Assembly: GCF_002188635.1 (NCBI RefSeq)
Contig: NZ_NINX01000018.1
Coordinates: forward strand, 21,154 to 85,153
Direction of reading: 5' to 3'
Length of the DNA stretch: 64,000 nt
Source of the DNA: Pigmentiphaga sp. NML030171
Lineage (GTDB): Bacteria > Pseudomonadota > Gammaproteobacteria > Burkholderiales > Burkholderiaceae_B
The position numbers and the translations under genes were made by a program. Shown here one piece after another: positions 8,661-17,152 of the stretch (positions are counted from its first letter, which is position 1; each line of letters opens with the position of its first letter). A model generated the notes under the pieces. The model was not told the DNA's origin. It made no database searches and saw nothing but the letters and a program-made list of their open reading frames with translations.

Positions 8661-9449
8661 ATGAAAGCAGTCGCCATGTACAGCCCCTACGGCTGGAAAG
8701 CCAAGATCGGCCTGATCGTGCCGTCCACCAACACCGTCAACGAACCCGAGTTCTGGCGCCTCGCGCCCGAGGGCGTGACCATCCATACCGCCCGCGCCAT
8801 GCTGCTGGGCCCCGCCACCGAGGAGTCCTACTACAAGATGGCCGAGGCGGTGAACGGCGCCGCCGACGAACTGGCCACGGCCGAGGTCGACGTGGTGGCC
8901 TACGGCTGCACCTCGGGCTCGATCATCTGCCCGCTGCCGGAACTGATCCGCAACATGAGCCAGCGCACCGGCACCCCCGCCATCGCCACCGCCGGCGCCG
9001 TCGTGGCGGCGCTGCGCGCGCTGGGCGCCCGCAGGATCGCCGTGGGCACGCCCTACGTCGATTTCGTCAACGAGAGCGAGGACAAATTCCTGCGCGACTA
9101 CGGCTTCGACGTACTGACCCTGCAAGGCCTGCGCCTGGGCGAAACCCAGGAGGAACGCCGCGGCATCGGCCGCGTGCCGCCCGAGATGGTGTTCCGCCTG
9201 GCCCGCGCGATCGACCGGCCCGAGGCCGATGCCATCTTCATCTCGTGCACCAACCTCGCCACCTTCGACGTCATCGCCGAGATCGAAAGCGAGCTGGGCA
9301 AGCCGGTCGTGACCAGCAACCAGGCGTGCTTCTGGGCCTGCCTGCGCCTGCTGGGCCTGCGCACGTCCATTACCGGCCACGGCACGCTGCTGGAGCACCA
9401 GCTCGATCCCATCGACGAATCCAGCTACGCGCTGCCGTCCGCGCGATGA
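8661..9449 (+). CDS. Maleate isomerase / Asp-Glu racemase superfamily enzyme
   Basis: A 262-aa member of the maleate cis-trans isomerase and arylmalonate decarboxylase group. The N terminus has IGLIVPSTNTVNEPEFW, typical of maleate isomerases. The two catalytic Cys are in YGCTSGS and SCTNLATF. The ATG at 8661 has AGGAG seven bases upstream and fixes the start; a longer in-frame extension overlaps the aldolase gene and is not family-like. It likely isomerises or racemises an unsaturated or 2-substituted dicarboxylate intermediate. Its stop overlaps the next start (ATGA), so the two are translationally coupled. Confidence 0.88.
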   Translation: MKAVAMYSPYGWKAKIGLIVPSTNTVNEPEFWRLAPEGVTIHTARAMLLGPATEESYYKMAEAVNGAADELATAEVDVVAYGCTSGSIICPLPELIRNMSQRTGTPAIATAGAVVAALRALGARRIAVGTPYVDFVNESEDKFLRDYGFDVLTLQGLRLGETQEERRGIGRVPPEMVFRLARAIDRPEADAIFISCTNLATFDVIAEIESELGKPVVTSNQACFWACLRLLGLRTSITGHGTLLEHQLDPIDESSYALPSAR

Positions 9450-10696
9450 ACGTCCCGCCGCCCGACCTCGCGCTGGCCAAGACGCTGTTCGCGCAGTTGC
9501 GCCGCGATGGCCACGACGGCGTGGGCATCACGCGCGATGCCTACGGCCCGGGGGAACAGCGCGCGCATGACGAGGCCACGCGCCTTGCCCGCGCGCTGGA
9601 CCTGGAGATCGCGCGCGACGCCGCGCTGAACCTGTACCTGACGCTGCCCGGCCGGGACCGGCAGGCACCCCGCGTCATGACGGGGTCGCACCTGGACTCG
9701 GTGCCGGCCGGCGGCAACTACGACGGCGCCGCCGGCGTGGTGGCCGGGCTGGCGGTGCTGGCGGGTTGGCGGGCGGCCGGATTCGTGCCTCCGGCGGACG
9801 TGACGGTGATGGCCGTGCGCGCCGAGGAAAGCACCTGGTTTCCCTATTCCTACCTGGGCAGCAAGGCCGCCTTCGGCCTGGTCGGCCGCGACGCGCTGCA
9901 ATTGCGGCGCGCCGACACCGGCCGCCCGCTGGCCGAGCACCTGGCCGAATGCGGCGGCGACCCGGCCGCGTTCGGCAGTGCCTGGCTGGATCCGGCGCGC
10001 ATCGCCCGCTTCGTCGAGCTGCACATCGAGCAAGGTCCCGTGCTGGTGGACGACGCGCTGCCGGTGGGCATCGTCACCGGCATACGGGGCAGCCTGCGCC
10101 ATCGCGATGCCCGCGTCCTGGGCAGCTATGCCCATTCGGGCGCCGTACCGCGCGCCGGACGGCGCGATGCCGTGCGCGCCGCCGCCCTGCTGGTGGCCGC
10201 CATCGACGACGACTGGGAACGGCTGGAGGCGCAAGGCCGCGACCTGGTCGTGACCTTCGGCAAGTTCTGCACCAATCCCGCCCAGCACGCCTTCAGCAAG
10301 GTGGCCGGCGAAGTGGACCTGTGCGTGGACGTACGCAGCCAGGACCGCGCGGTGCTGGACGAGGTCGACGCCCTGCTGGACGCCCATGCGCGCCGGCTGG
10401 AACAGGCGACCGGCACGCGCATCGAACTGGGCCCGCGCACCGGCTCGGAACCGGCGCTGATGGATGCGGGCATCCAGCGGTCGCTGGAAGCCGCCGCCGC
10501 CCGCCACGGCATCGCCGCGCGCCGCATGGCCAGCGGCGCGGGACACGACGCGGCGGTGTTCGCCCAGCGCGGCGTACCCACCGGCATGGTGTTCGTGCGC
10601 AACGACCACGGTTCGCACAATCCCGACGAACACATGGACATGGACGACTTCGCGCTGGGCACGCGCCTGCTGGCCGACGTTCTGGCCGCTCCCTGA
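9446..10696 (+). CDS. M20-family N-carbamoyl-amino acid hydrolase / allantoate amidohydrolase-like protein
   Basis: A 416-aa zinc-dependent amidase of the Zn-carbamoylase group (hydantoinase/carbamoylase, allantoate amidohydrolase, beta-ureidopropionase). Metal and substrate motifs are GSHLDSVPAGGNYDG, RAEESTWF, LHIEQGPVL, SGAGHDAAVF and HGSHNPDEHMD. The usual EEGxRF reads EESTWF, so the Arg position is Trp. It overlaps the upstream isomerase gene by four bases. The family removes carbamoyl or amide nitrogen as ammonia, which suits a pathway with N-carbamoylated intermediates. Confidence 0.88.
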   Translation: MNVPPPDLALAKTLFAQLRRDGHDGVGITRDAYGPGEQRAHDEATRLARALDLEIARDAALNLYLTLPGRDRQAPRVMTGSHLDSVPAGGNYDGAAGVVAGLAVLAGWRAAGFVPPADVTVMAVRAEESTWFPYSYLGSKAAFGLVGRDALQLRRADTGRPLAEHLAECGGDPAAFGSAWLDPARIARFVELHIEQGPVLVDDALPVGIVTGIRGSLRHRDARVLGSYAHSGAVPRAGRRDAVRAAALLVAAIDDDWERLEAQGRDLVVTFGKFCTNPAQHAFSKVAGEVDLCVDVRSQDRAVLDEVDALLDAHARRLEQATGTRIELGPRTGSEPALMDAGIQRSLEAAAARHGIAARRMASGAGHDAAVFAQRGVPTGMVFVRNDHGSHNPDEHMDMDDFALGTRLLADVLAAP

Positions 10697-10717
10697 CTCT
10701 CTTTTCCTAGGAACACG

Positions 10718-11710
10718 ATGAAGCCACCCGTCTGCCTGGTTGTCCAGCCCATCCACCCCGCCGGCATCGCCCGCCTGCGGGCCGCCGGTATCGAAGCCCG
10801 CATGGCCAGTTCGGCCGACATGGCCACCGTGGCCCGCGAGATCGCTCCCTGCCAGGCCGTGATCACGCGCAACGCCGGACTGGATACTGCCGCCGTCGAG
10901 GCCGGCGCGCAACTGGCCGTGATCGCCAACCACGGCATAGGCACCAACAAGATCGACGTGGCGCGCGCCACGGCGCTGTCGATACCCATCGTCTACACCC
11001 CCACCGCGAACGCCCGCTCGGTGGCCGAGCACGCCGTCATGCAGATGCTGGCGGTGGCCAAGCGGCTGGCCGCCTGCGACCACGCGGTGCGCGCCGGCGA
11101 CTGGGACTACCGCTATCGGCCCGGCCTGCAGGAACTGCACGGCAAGACCCTGGGCATCGTCGGCTTCGGCATCATCGGCCGGCTGACCGCGGCCATTGCC
11201 CTGCATGGCCTGGGCATGCGGGTCATCGTGTATTCGCCGGCCGTGCCCGCCGGCGAGATCACCGCCCAGGGGGCGCAGCCCTGCCCGGCGCTGGACGAGC
11301 TGCTGGCGCAGGCCGACGTGGTGTCGCTGCACCGTCCTTCCCGGGCCGATACCCGGCACATGATCGACGCGCGCGCGCTGGCGCGCATGAAGCCGACGGC
11401 CATCCTGGTCAACACCGCGCGCGCCGACCTGATCGACACCGACGCGCTGGCTGCGGCGCTGCGCGACCGCCGCATCGCCGGCGCCGCGCTGGACGTATTC
11501 GAGCAGGAGCCCCTGCCCGCCGGCCATCCGCTGTGCGGACTGGACAACGCGCTGCTGACGCCCCACACTGCCGGCAGCACGGACGAGGCCCTGCGCGCCG
11601 CCGCCGAACAGTGCGCCGACCAGATCATCGAGGTCCTGGCGGCACGCCGGCCGGCCCACCTGGTCAACCCGCAGGTCTGGGAAACCCGGCGCCTGCCCGT
11701 TCCGGCCTGA
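10718..11710 (+). CDS. D-2-hydroxyacid dehydrogenase (NAD-dependent)
   Basis: A 330-aa D-isomer-specific 2-hydroxyacid dehydrogenase resembling phosphoglycerate/glyoxylate-hydroxypyruvate reductases. The Rossmann motif GIVGFGIIG is near residue 146. The catalytic triad positions are in NTARADLID (Arg), FEQEPLP (Glu) and LTPHTAGST (His). No C-terminal ACT domain is present, so it is not a regulated SerA. It lies 21 bases after the amidase gene and probably interconverts a 2-keto acid and a 2-hydroxy acid in the same pathway. Confidence 0.9.
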   Translation: MKPPVCLVVQPIHPAGIARLRAAGIEARMASSADMATVAREIAPCQAVITRNAGLDTAAVEAGAQLAVIANHGIGTNKIDVARATALSIPIVYTPTANARSVAEHAVMQMLAVAKRLAACDHAVRAGDWDYRYRPGLQELHGKTLGIVGFGIIGRLTAAIALHGLGMRVIVYSPAVPAGEITAQGAQPCPALDELLAQADVVSLHRPSRADTRHMIDARALARMKPTAILVNTARADLIDTDALAAALRDRRIAGAALDVFEQEPLPAGHPLCGLDNALLTPHTAGSTDEALRAAAEQCADQIIEVLAARRPAHLVNPQVWETRRLPVPA

Positions 11711-11740
11711 CCCGTCATCTTTCATGCACCGACCGTCATC

Positions 11741-12154
11741 ATGCAATCGATCTTCCACCTGGCCTATAACGTCACCGACCTCGCCCAGGCGCGCCGCTTC
11801 TATGGCGACGTCCTGGGCTGCGCCGAGGGGCGCAGCACCGACACCTGGGTCGATTTCGACTTCTTCGGACACCAGATCTCGCTGCACCTGGGCACGCCGT
11901 TCAAGACCGAGCGCACCGGCCACGTGGGCGACAAGCTCGTGCCCATGCCGCACCTGGGCGTGATCCTGCTGCTGGACGACTGGCAGGCGCTGGCGCGGCG
12001 CCTGCGGGAGGCCGGCACGGAATTCGTGCTGGAGCCGCAGGTCCGCTTCCAGGGCCAGCCCGGCGAACAATGGACCATGTTCTTCACCGACCCGTTCGGC
12101 AACCCCATCGAGGTGAAGGGGTTCAAGTCCTTCGAGTCGGTGTACGCCGCCTGA
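11741..12154 (+). CDS. VOC-superfamily (glyoxalase/extradiol dioxygenase-like) protein
   Basis: A 137-aa single-module vicinal oxygen chelate protein. It begins MQSIFHLAYNVTDLAQARRF, has the usual FYGDVLG turn, and ends with FTDPFGNPIEVKGFKSF. A His near the N terminus and a Glu near the C terminus are plausible metal ligands. It is the last gene of the rightward operon and meets the converging phosphoesterase gene three bases later. Members include dioxygenases, epimerases and resistance proteins, so no reaction can be named. Confidence 0.85.
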   Translation: MQSIFHLAYNVTDLAQARRFYGDVLGCAEGRSTDTWVDFDFFGHQISLHLGTPFKTERTGHVGDKLVPMPHLGVILLLDDWQALARRLREAGTEFVLEPQVRFQGQPGEQWTMFFTDPFGNPIEVKGFKSFESVYAA

Positions 12155-12157
12155 GGA

Positions 12158-14278
12158 TCAGGCGCGGCGCGCCGTCAGCCATTTGGCCGGGGGCAGCGGC
12201 TCGGCGCAGATGCGGATCTCGCCGATGTTGCCCAGGAAGCCGTTGGTGCGCTCGCCGGCATACGCGCCGCCGCCGATCACCATGCGGTCGGTGGACTTGC
12301 GGTAGGCGATGCCCGGCGCGTTGGCCGCGTTGCGCAGCACCGGCGCCCCTTCCACGTACATGATGGTCTCGTTCAAGGCCGGATCGTTGACGATGGCGAT
12401 GTGCACCCATTTGCCGGCGATGATCTCGCCCGACCAGTTGGCCGCGGGAGACTTGCTGCCCGGGCTGTTGGGCAGCACTTCCCATTGCACTTCCCGCAGG
12501 CTCGAGATCGAGAAGATGATGGGGCATTCGTCGCCGTCTCCGCCCGCGAAACCGGGGATCTGGCCACGCCGGCCGTCGCGCTCCATGATGTTCATCCACG
12601 CGTTCTGGCTGGCGGTCCAGCTGCTGTCGACCTTGATGAAGGCCTCGACGGTGTAGCCGGCATCCAGGGTGGCCGTGTTGACCTGGGCATCCGCGCGCGT
12701 CGTGAAATAGCTCATGCGCAGCGGACTCGTGGTCGTATTGGCGAAGCGCACGCTGCCGGGCGCCGCGGACAGGTAATGACGGTCGTCGGTCCAGGTCAGG
12801 TCGCCCTCCTGCCCTATCGTGGCGCCGTTAAAGGTCAGGGCCTCGCGATACACCGGATTCCTGCCGGTCGTGTCCGCCACCACCTGGCCCACCGGCACCA
12901 CGCTGCCGGGCGTTCCGCCGAAGAAGCGCCAGTGCGCCACCGTGGACGCCACCAGCGGGTAGTCGTTCTCGTCGGCGGCGGGCTTCTTCTCCACCGTTTC
13001 CGGTTCCTCATAGGTCGCCAGGATGGCGGCCTTGGCACGATCGTTGATCGGCTCGTTGCCCGCCTCGGGCGTCTTGAAACCGGGGTTGAAGCGGGCGAAG
13101 CGCTTCTTGAAATCGAAGTCGATCTCGAATTGCTGGTTGGCCTCGGTCAGCACCGCCACGTCGAAGTCGTTCAGCGTATCGGCGGGCTTCTGCGGCACCC
13201 ACGGCGAGAACGACAGGACCTTGATCTTGTTGCGGGTCAGGTCGAACTCGTACAGGCGCATCAGCCCGTTGCCGCCCATGTAGGCCATCTGGTAGTCGAC
13301 CACCATTTCCTCGACCGCGTTGCCATAGTCGTTGGTCTTGGTCAGGCGCGAGGCGCCGTGATAGTGGCCGTTCAGCGTCATGAAGATCTGGTCGTTGTCC
13401 CGGATCAGCTTCTCCCACAGCATCTTGCCGTACGGAACCTCCAGCGGGCTCGCGCCGTCCGCGGCGATGTTCAGCAACTGGTGGTTGACCAGGATGGCGG
13501 GCAGGGTCGGATGATCCGCCAGCACCTTGCGCGCCCAGGCGATGGCCGCGTCCGACGCGCGCCACGACAGCGACAGCACCAGGAACCGGTTGCCGTCGGC
13601 CTCGAAGATGTGGAACTCGTGGAACCCGGACGCATCGCGGCCGCCGAACGTCGCCTGCTGCTTCGCGCGTTCGGTCGGGAACCACTTCAGGTACGGCTCG
13701 GCGGCCAGGTTGCGCTGGGCGTCGGTGTTCGAGGCCTGGCTGCTCTCGTCGACATAGTCCACGTCGCGGATCACGTCGTGGTTGCCCGCCAGGATGGAGT
13801 ACGGCAGCCTGGCTTCCTCCAGCACCTTCATCGCGTCGTCGGCGACCTGCCACTGGGCCGGCTTGCCCTGCTGGTCCACCACGTCGCCCAGATGGATGGT
13901 GAACGGGATCTTCAGGCTCTTGGCGTTTTGCGCGATCCAGTTCGTCTGCGCGCGGAACGGCGTCGATCCGTACTTGCGCTGGAACTGCGTGTTCTCGGCC
14001 TCGGTCGCATAGCGCGCATAGAACTGGGTATCGGGCAGCACCGCCAGCGCGAAGCTGGACACCAGGGTGGATGGCTGCTCGCCGTCTCCGCCGTTGCCGT
14101 CCCCGGGATTGCCCGTCTGCGGCGGCGCGTCATCGCCGCCGCAGGCCGACAGCAGCAATGCCGTGCCGCCCAGCGACAATCCGAAGCCCGCCTTCATCAG
14201 CAAGCGGCGCTGCCGGTCGGGCAGTCCTTCCAGCTTGCGGAGCGTGTCCGGGGCGAGAATGTTGTCCTTCTTGTTCAT
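12158..14278 (-). CDS. Tat-exported lipoprotein metallophosphoesterase with LamG-like C-terminal domain
   Basis: A 706-aa secreted calcineurin-like phosphoesterase. The N terminus has a twin-arginine stretch RQRRLLMKA (Arg 24-25) and a lipobox ending LLSAC (Cys46), followed by a Gly/Asp-rich linker, so a lipid-anchored extracytoplasmic protein is predicted. Metal motifs are LPDTQFY, HLGDVVD, LAGNHD, VNHQ and NGHYHG. Residues from about 490 onward resemble a concanavalin/LamG jelly roll (GYTVEAFIKVD, GKWVHIAIVND). The ATG at 14278 has AGCAGGA just upstream. The substrate is unknown; the LamG part suggests binding to a polysaccharide or another surface ligand. Confidence 0.85.
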   Translation of the reverse strand: MNKKDNILAPDTLRKLEGLPDRQRRLLMKAGFGLSLGGTALLLSACGGDDAPPQTGNPGDGNGGDGEQPSTLVSSFALAVLPDTQFYARYATEAENTQFQRKYGSTPFRAQTNWIAQNAKSLKIPFTIHLGDVVDQQGKPAQWQVADDAMKVLEEARLPYSILAGNHDVIRDVDYVDESSQASNTDAQRNLAAEPYLKWFPTERAKQQATFGGRDASGFHEFHIFEADGNRFLVLSLSWRASDAAIAWARKVLADHPTLPAILVNHQLLNIAADGASPLEVPYGKMLWEKLIRDNDQIFMTLNGHYHGASRLTKTNDYGNAVEEMVVDYQMAYMGGNGLMRLYEFDLTRNKIKVLSFSPWVPQKPADTLNDFDVAVLTEANQQFEIDFDFKKRFARFNPGFKTPEAGNEPINDRAKAAILATYEEPETVEKKPAADENDYPLVASTVAHWRFFGGTPGSVVPVGQVVADTTGRNPVYREALTFNGATIGQEGDLTWTDDRHYLSAAPGSVRFANTTTSPLRMSYFTTRADAQVNTATLDAGYTVEAFIKVDSSWTASQNAWMNIMERDGRRGQIPGFAGGDGDECPIIFSISSLREVQWEVLPNSPGSKSPAANWSGEIIAGKWVHIAIVNDPALNETIMYVEGAPVLRNAANAPGIAYRKSTDRMVIGGGAYAGERTNGFLGNIGEIRICAEPLPPAKWLTARRA

Positions 14279-14347
14279 GTCCTGCTTGTTTCCATGCCAC
14301 GAAAGCCGCACAGCGTAGCGATGGAACATGACAGGAGTACGCGGTCC

Positions 14348-14372
14348 GCATGCCGCGTTGAAACGCGCATGC
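14348..14372. repeat. Hairpin between the phosphoesterase and RNA methyltransferase genes
   Basis: GCATGC-CGCGTT pairs with AACGCG-CATGC with a single bulged C and a GAA loop. It lies 23 bases beyond the methyltransferase stop. No T run follows on either strand, so it is not a standard intrinsic terminator; it may act as an RNA end or a protein site. Confidence 0.4.
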
Positions 14373-14395
14373 AACCTTGGAGCCGCGGCTGGGCC

Positions 14396-15190
14396 CTAAC
14401 CCGGAACGAACCGGCGCCGATGCTCGAACAGGCACACCGCCACCGCCGCCCCGACGTTCAGCGACTCGGCCGCCGGCTCCTGCGGAATGCGCACCCGCAG
14501 CGCCGCGGCGGCCTGAAGTTCGGCGCGCACGCCCTGCCCTTCATTGCCGAATACCCAGGCGCAGTGCCGCGGCAGCGCGGCCTGGTAAAGGCCCACGGCA
14601 TCGTCCAGCGTGGTGGCCACCAGCGGCAGGTCCAGGCGCGCCAGCAGGGCCCGCAGATCGACCCGCTCATGGATGGTCAGCGAGAAATGCGCCCCCTGCC
14701 CCGAACGCAGCACCTTGGGCGACCAGGCGAAGGCGGTCTCGTCCGACAGGAAGACGTGGCGCACGCCGGCCGCCGCGCAGGTGCGCAGGATGGCGCCGAC
14801 GTTGCCGGGGTCCTGGACGCGGTCGAGCAGCACGCAGCCTTGCGTGACGCGCTCGGGCAGCGGCGGCGCCGGCGTCTCGACCACGAACACCACGCCCTGG
14901 CCGGCCTGCACGTGCTCCAGGTCGTCGATCAGGTTGCCGTCCAGCCAGACCTGGCGGTCGGCCGGCACCTGGTCGCGCAAGGCCATGACTTCGGCGCTGG
15001 CCCGCTCGCCTTCCAGCCGCCGCGCGTCGAACACCGCATGCCGGGGCAGGCCCCGCCATTGCAGGTAGGCCTGGCACAGGTGCACGCCTTCCAGCACGGA
15101 CAGGCCGGCCTCGCGCCGTGCCTGCGAGGCCTGCGTCAGCTTGCGCAGCGACTTGAATAGCGGATTGTCGCGCGAGGCGATGCGTTTCAT
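14396..15190 (-). CDS. SpoU/TrmH-family RNA 2'-O-ribose methyltransferase
   Basis: A 264-aa SPOUT methyltransferase that uses SAM to methylate a ribose 2'-OH in rRNA or tRNA. The N-terminal substrate-binding part starts MKRIASRDNPLFKSLRKL, as in RlmB/TsnR-like proteins. The three SpoU motifs are LLDRVQDPGNVGAILRT, VFGNEGQGV and IPQEPAAESLNVGAA, which form the knotted SAM site. It sits at the downstream end of the lpx/rnhB block, 30 bases after rnhB. The exact target nucleotide cannot be deduced. Confidence 0.9.
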   Translation of the reverse strand: MKRIASRDNPLFKSLRKLTQASQARREAGLSVLEGVHLCQAYLQWRGLPRHAVFDARRLEGERASAEVMALRDQVPADRQVWLDGNLIDDLEHVQAGQGVVFVVETPAPPLPERVTQGCVLLDRVQDPGNVGAILRTCAAAGVRHVFLSDETAFAWSPKVLRSGQGAHFSLTIHERVDLRALLARLDLPLVATTLDDAVGLYQAALPRHCAWVFGNEGQGVRAELQAAAALRVRIPQEPAAESLNVGAAVAVCLFEHRRRFVPG

Positions 15191-15220
15191 GGTCGGTCTT
15201 CCAGGCGGCGATCCGCGCGG

Positions 15221-15994
15221 CTAGGCGCGCTTGGCATGGCGGCGGCGCGGGGCCGGCGCCTCGGGTTCGGGCAGGTCGTCCCAGGGCAGCAGGCTGTCCA
15301 TTACCCGGGCCAGCGGCGTTTCCGGCTCGGGTATGCCCAGGGCCCGGCGCACGGGCTCGAAACTGCGGCGGTGTTCCGGGCACGGGCCGTGTTCCAGCAG
15401 GCAACGCAGGTGGTCTGGCGTGCCGTAGCCCTTGTGCCGGTCGAAGCCGTACATGGGGTAGCTGGCGTGCAGCCGGACCAGTTCGGCATCGCGCGCGGTC
15501 TTGGCCAGGATGGACGCCGCCGAGATCGCCTGTACCTGCGCATCGCCGCCGATCACGGTCTGCACCCGGCAGGCCAGCGCCGGCGCACGGTTGCCGTCCA
15601 CCTGCACCAGGTCGGGCACGCAGCCCAGCCCCTCGACGGCCCGCCGCATGGCCAGCATGGTGGCGTTCAGGATGTTCAGCGCGTCGATCTCGGCCACGCT
15701 GACGCTGGCCACGCACCAGGCCAGCGCGCGCTCCTGGATCAGCGGGGCGAGTTCGTCGCGGGCGCGCTCGCTCAGCATCTTGGAATCGTTCAGGCCGTCG
15801 ACCGGACGGGCCGGATCGAGGATGACGGCCGCCGCGTAGACCGGCCCGGCCAAGGGCCCCCGGCCGGCTTCGTCCACGCCCGCCACGCGCAGGGTCAGCA
15901 GCGTGTGGGCATCGAAGGCCGACAACAGGTCCGCTCCCGGCGATTCCACCGCGGTCCAGCCCAGCTCGGTCTGCACCCAGCCCTTCTCAGCCAT
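15221..15994 (-). CDS. rnhB: Ribonuclease HII
   Basis: A 257-aa type 2 RNase H that nicks RNA-DNA hybrids and removes misincorporated ribonucleotides. The active-site motif [12 protein letters not shown] is near residue 41, followed by [16 protein letters not shown] and [10 protein letters not shown] chose the ATG at 15994 (MAEKGWVQ), which overlaps the lpxB stop by eight bases, as expected for coupled translation. The C-terminal 35 residues are a basic, Pro-rich tail ([12 protein letters not shown]) beyond the usual core. Confidence 0.95.
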   Translation of the reverse strand: MAEKGWVQTELGWTAVESPGADLLSAFDAHTLLTLRVAGVDEAGRGPLAGPVYAAAVILDPARPVDGLNDSKMLSERARDELAPLIQERALAWCVASVSVAEIDALNILNATMLAMRRAVEGLGCVPDLVQVDGNRAPALACRVQTVIGGDAQVQAISAASILAKTARDAELVRLHASYPMYGFDRHKGYGTPDHLRCLLEHGPCPEHRRSFEPVRRALGIPEPETPLARVMDSLLPWDDLPEPEAPAPRRRHAKRA

Positions 15995-17141
15995 GGCCCG
16001 CCACCTCCAGGATCGCCTGGCTGGCCAGGGCGGGCGTGTCGCGCACGAGGTCGTCATGCAAGGCGGTGAAGCGCTCTTCCAGCCGGCGGGTGGCGGCCTC
16101 GTCGGTCAGCGCCTTCCAGGCCGCGTCGGCCAGCGCGCGCGGCGTGGCCTCGTCCTGCAGCAGCTCGGGCACGACCGTGTCGCGGCACAGCACGTTGGGC
16201 AGTCCCACCCAGGGCAGATAGGCCTGGCGCCGCATGATCCACCATGACAAGCGCGGCAGCACGTAGGAAATCACCATGGGGCGCTTGAACAGCGCGGCCT
16301 CCAGCGTGGCGGTGCCGCTGGCAACCAGGACGGCGTTGCAGGCGGCCAGGATGTCGTGCGTGCCGCCTATGACGGTATGCAGGTTGGCCAGCCCCCCCAC
16401 GGCCGCGGCGTGCGCCAGGAACTCGCGCTCGCGCTCGGCGTTGGCCATGGGCGCCCACAGATGCAGGCCCGGATCGCGCGCCTGCAGCAGCTTGGCCGCG
16501 GCCAGGAAGCGCGGAGCCAGGTGTCGAACCTCGCCGGCCCGGCTGCCGGGCATCAGCGCCAGCACCCGCGCGCCGGCGGCTATGCCGTGGCGGGCCCTGG
16601 CCGCGGCGCGGTCGGGCACGCGCTGGACGAGGCGCGCCAGCGGGTGGCCCACGTAGGTCACGGGAACGCCGGCGTCGCGATAGATCTGCTCCTCGAACGG
16701 GAACACCACCAGCATGTGGGAGACGGCGTCGCGGATCTTGTTGATGCGTTCCCCCCGCCAGGCCCACAGCGAGGGGCCGATGAAATGCACGGTGGGGATG
16801 CCGCCCTCGCGCAGGGCATGCTCCAGGCCGAAATTGAAATCGGGCGCGTCGACCCCGACGAAGGCCGCCGGCCGTTCGGCCAGCCAGCGCTCGCGCAGGC
16901 TGCGGCGGATGTTGAGCAGCTCGGGCAGGTGCATCAGGACGTCGGCGTAGCCGTTCACGGCCAGCTTGTGCATGGGATACCAGGCATCGAAACCCTGGGC
17001 CTGCATGTTGGGGCCGCCTATGCCCGCCAGCGCCAGTTGCGGCGCCCGCTCGTGCAGGGCCTCGACCACCGTGGCCGCCAGCAGGTCGCCCGAAGGCTCT
17101 CCCGCCACCATGCCGATGGACGCCCTGCCCTCATCCGGCAC
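15987..17141 (-). CDS. lpxB: Lipid-A-disaccharide synthase
   Basis: A 384-aa GT19 glycosyltransferase that condenses UDP-2,3-diacylglucosamine with lipid X to make the lipid A disaccharide at the inner membrane. Motifs are [41 protein letters not shown] and [12 protein letters not shown]. The start is assigned to the GTG at 17141 because CGGAGG lies six bases upstream, 12 bases past the lpxA stop. The protein then begins (M)PDEGRASIG; an ATG further in would remove the conserved N terminus. Confidence 0.95.
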   Translation of the reverse strand: MPDEGRASIGMVAGEPSGDLLAATVVEALHERAPQLALAGIGGPNMQAQGFDAWYPMHKLAVNGYADVLMHLPELLNIRRSLRERWLAERPAAFVGVDAPDFNFGLEHALREGGIPTVHFIGPSLWAWRGERINKIRDAVSHMLVVFPFEEQIYRDAGVPVTYVGHPLARLVQRVPDRAAARARHGIAAGARVLALMPGSRAGEVRHLAPRFLAAAKLLQARDPGLHLWAPMANAEREREFLAHAAAVGGLANLHTVIGGTHDILAACNAVLVASGTATLEAALFKRPMVISYVLPRLSWWIMRRQAYLPWVGLPNVLCRDTVVPELLQDEATPRALADAAWKALTDEAATRRLEERFTALHDDLVRDTPALASQAILEVAGHG

Positions 17142-17152
17142 GCCGGCCTCCG

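Noticed and set aside
9425..15160. Long frames opposite the amidase, dehydrogenase and phosphoesterase genes (881 and 919 codons)
   Set aside because: No family motifs; the opposite strand holds complete enzymes with catalytic residues.
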